Part shown: positions 63,872-64,000 of the stretch, piece after piece
Layout of the letters: each line of letters opens with the position of its first letter
How positions within the stretch are numbered: the stretch's first letter is position 1
Notes under the pieces: generated by a model
What the model was told of the DNA's origin: nothing
The model's input: the letters and a program-made list of their open reading frames with translations, nothing else
The model's database searches: none
NCBI RefSeq assembly: GCF_016649425.1
Contig: NZ_JADRCR010000005.1
Coordinates: forward strand, 255,527 to 319,526
Length of the DNA stretch: 64,000 nt
Reading direction: 5' to 3'
DNA from: Limnobaculum allomyrinae
Lineage (GTDB): Bacteria > Pseudomonadota > Gammaproteobacteria > Enterobacterales > Enterobacteriaceae
Translations under genes and position numbers: made by a program

Positions 63872-64000
63872 ATGCCTTCTCATAAAGAACTCGCTAACGC
63901 TATTCGCGCCCTCAGTATGGACGCCGTACAAAAGGCCAAATCAGGCCATCCCGGAGCCCCTATGGGCATGGCCGATATCGCGGAAGTTCTGTGGCGCGGT
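63872..64000 (+). CDS. tktA: Transketolase, N-terminal part (runs off the window)
   Basis: Only 43 codons are present. [20 protein letters not shown], then [19 protein letters not shown] is the transketolase N terminus, including the conserved [15 protein letters not shown] at 63862-63865 precedes ATG 63872. Transketolase transfers two-carbon units in the pentose-phosphate pathway with thiamine diphosphate. The rest lies beyond the right edge, so paralog assignment (tktA versus tktB) rests on the loiP neighbour. Confidence 0.95.
   Translation, partial: MPSHKELANAIRALSMDAVQKAKSGHPGAPMGMADIAEVLWRG

Overview
The window is chromosomal DNA of a member of the Enterobacterales. The right half (about 36-64 kb) keeps the order familiar from E. 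coli: mltC-yggX-mutY / trmB-yggL / yggN / hemW-rdgB / yggU-yggT / yggS / yggR / ruvX-yqgE / gshB-rsmE / sprT / metK / speA / speB / loiP / tktA. Two departures stand out: proC sits between yggS and yggT, and no endA lies between rsmE and sprT. Together with the AT-rich spacers, the orphan fimbrial usher and the non-coliform accessory genes, this suggests a lineage outside Enterobacteriaceae sensu stricto (Budviciaceae-like is a guess from gene content; no search was run).

Regions. (1) 1-9 kb: Crp-like regulator, lone fimbrial usher, LysR regulator, then isochorismatase-like hydrolase, monooxygenase-like membrane protein and YtcJ-like amidohydrolase. (2) 9-11.5 kb: NifX-like and DUF134 pair with twin palindromes upstream, two overlapping small ORFs and a MORN-repeat protein. 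(3) 11.6-18.9 kb: a class II microcin-type locus on the minus strand (double-glycine precursor, HlyD-type adaptor, C39-peptidase ABC exporter) beside an autotransporter, separated by about 950 bp of very AT-rich DNA. (4) 19-21.1 kb: two unrecognised genes, an orphan ParD-like antitoxin and a SymE-like gene behind a large GC-rich inverted repeat.

(5) 21.16-35.62 kb: a 14.5-kb integrative element of the CP4-57/P4 type inserted at the 3' end of tRNA-Phe. Visible parts are the tyrosine integrase next to the tRNA, a partial tRNA-3' copy at the far end, paired TACCCTC motifs with the same 12-bp period at both ends, AlpA, YfjJ- and YfjI-type genes, and the yfjQ-radC-yeeT-cbeA-cbtA block. Its cargo is a type II restriction-modification pair, whose endonuclease frame is broken exactly at a run of seven G, and a cluster of small secreted or membrane proteins of unknown role.

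(6) 35.6-64 kb: core genome. It includes tRNA-Phe with its promoter, MarC and YhgN membrane proteins, a sodium/proton antiporter-like protein, cell-wall, DNA-repair and RNA-modification genes, redox and cofactor genes, and the SAM/polyamine genes metK, speA and speB. A heptanucleotide tandem repeat joined to a hairpin-rich element lies between yggN and hemW.

The items most worth a second look are the microcin-like precursor with its dedicated exporter and no visible immunity gene, the poly-G switch or frameshift in the restriction gene, the frameshifted DUF4942 remnant beside the CbtA/CbeA toxin-antitoxin pair, and the secreted-protein cargo cluster.
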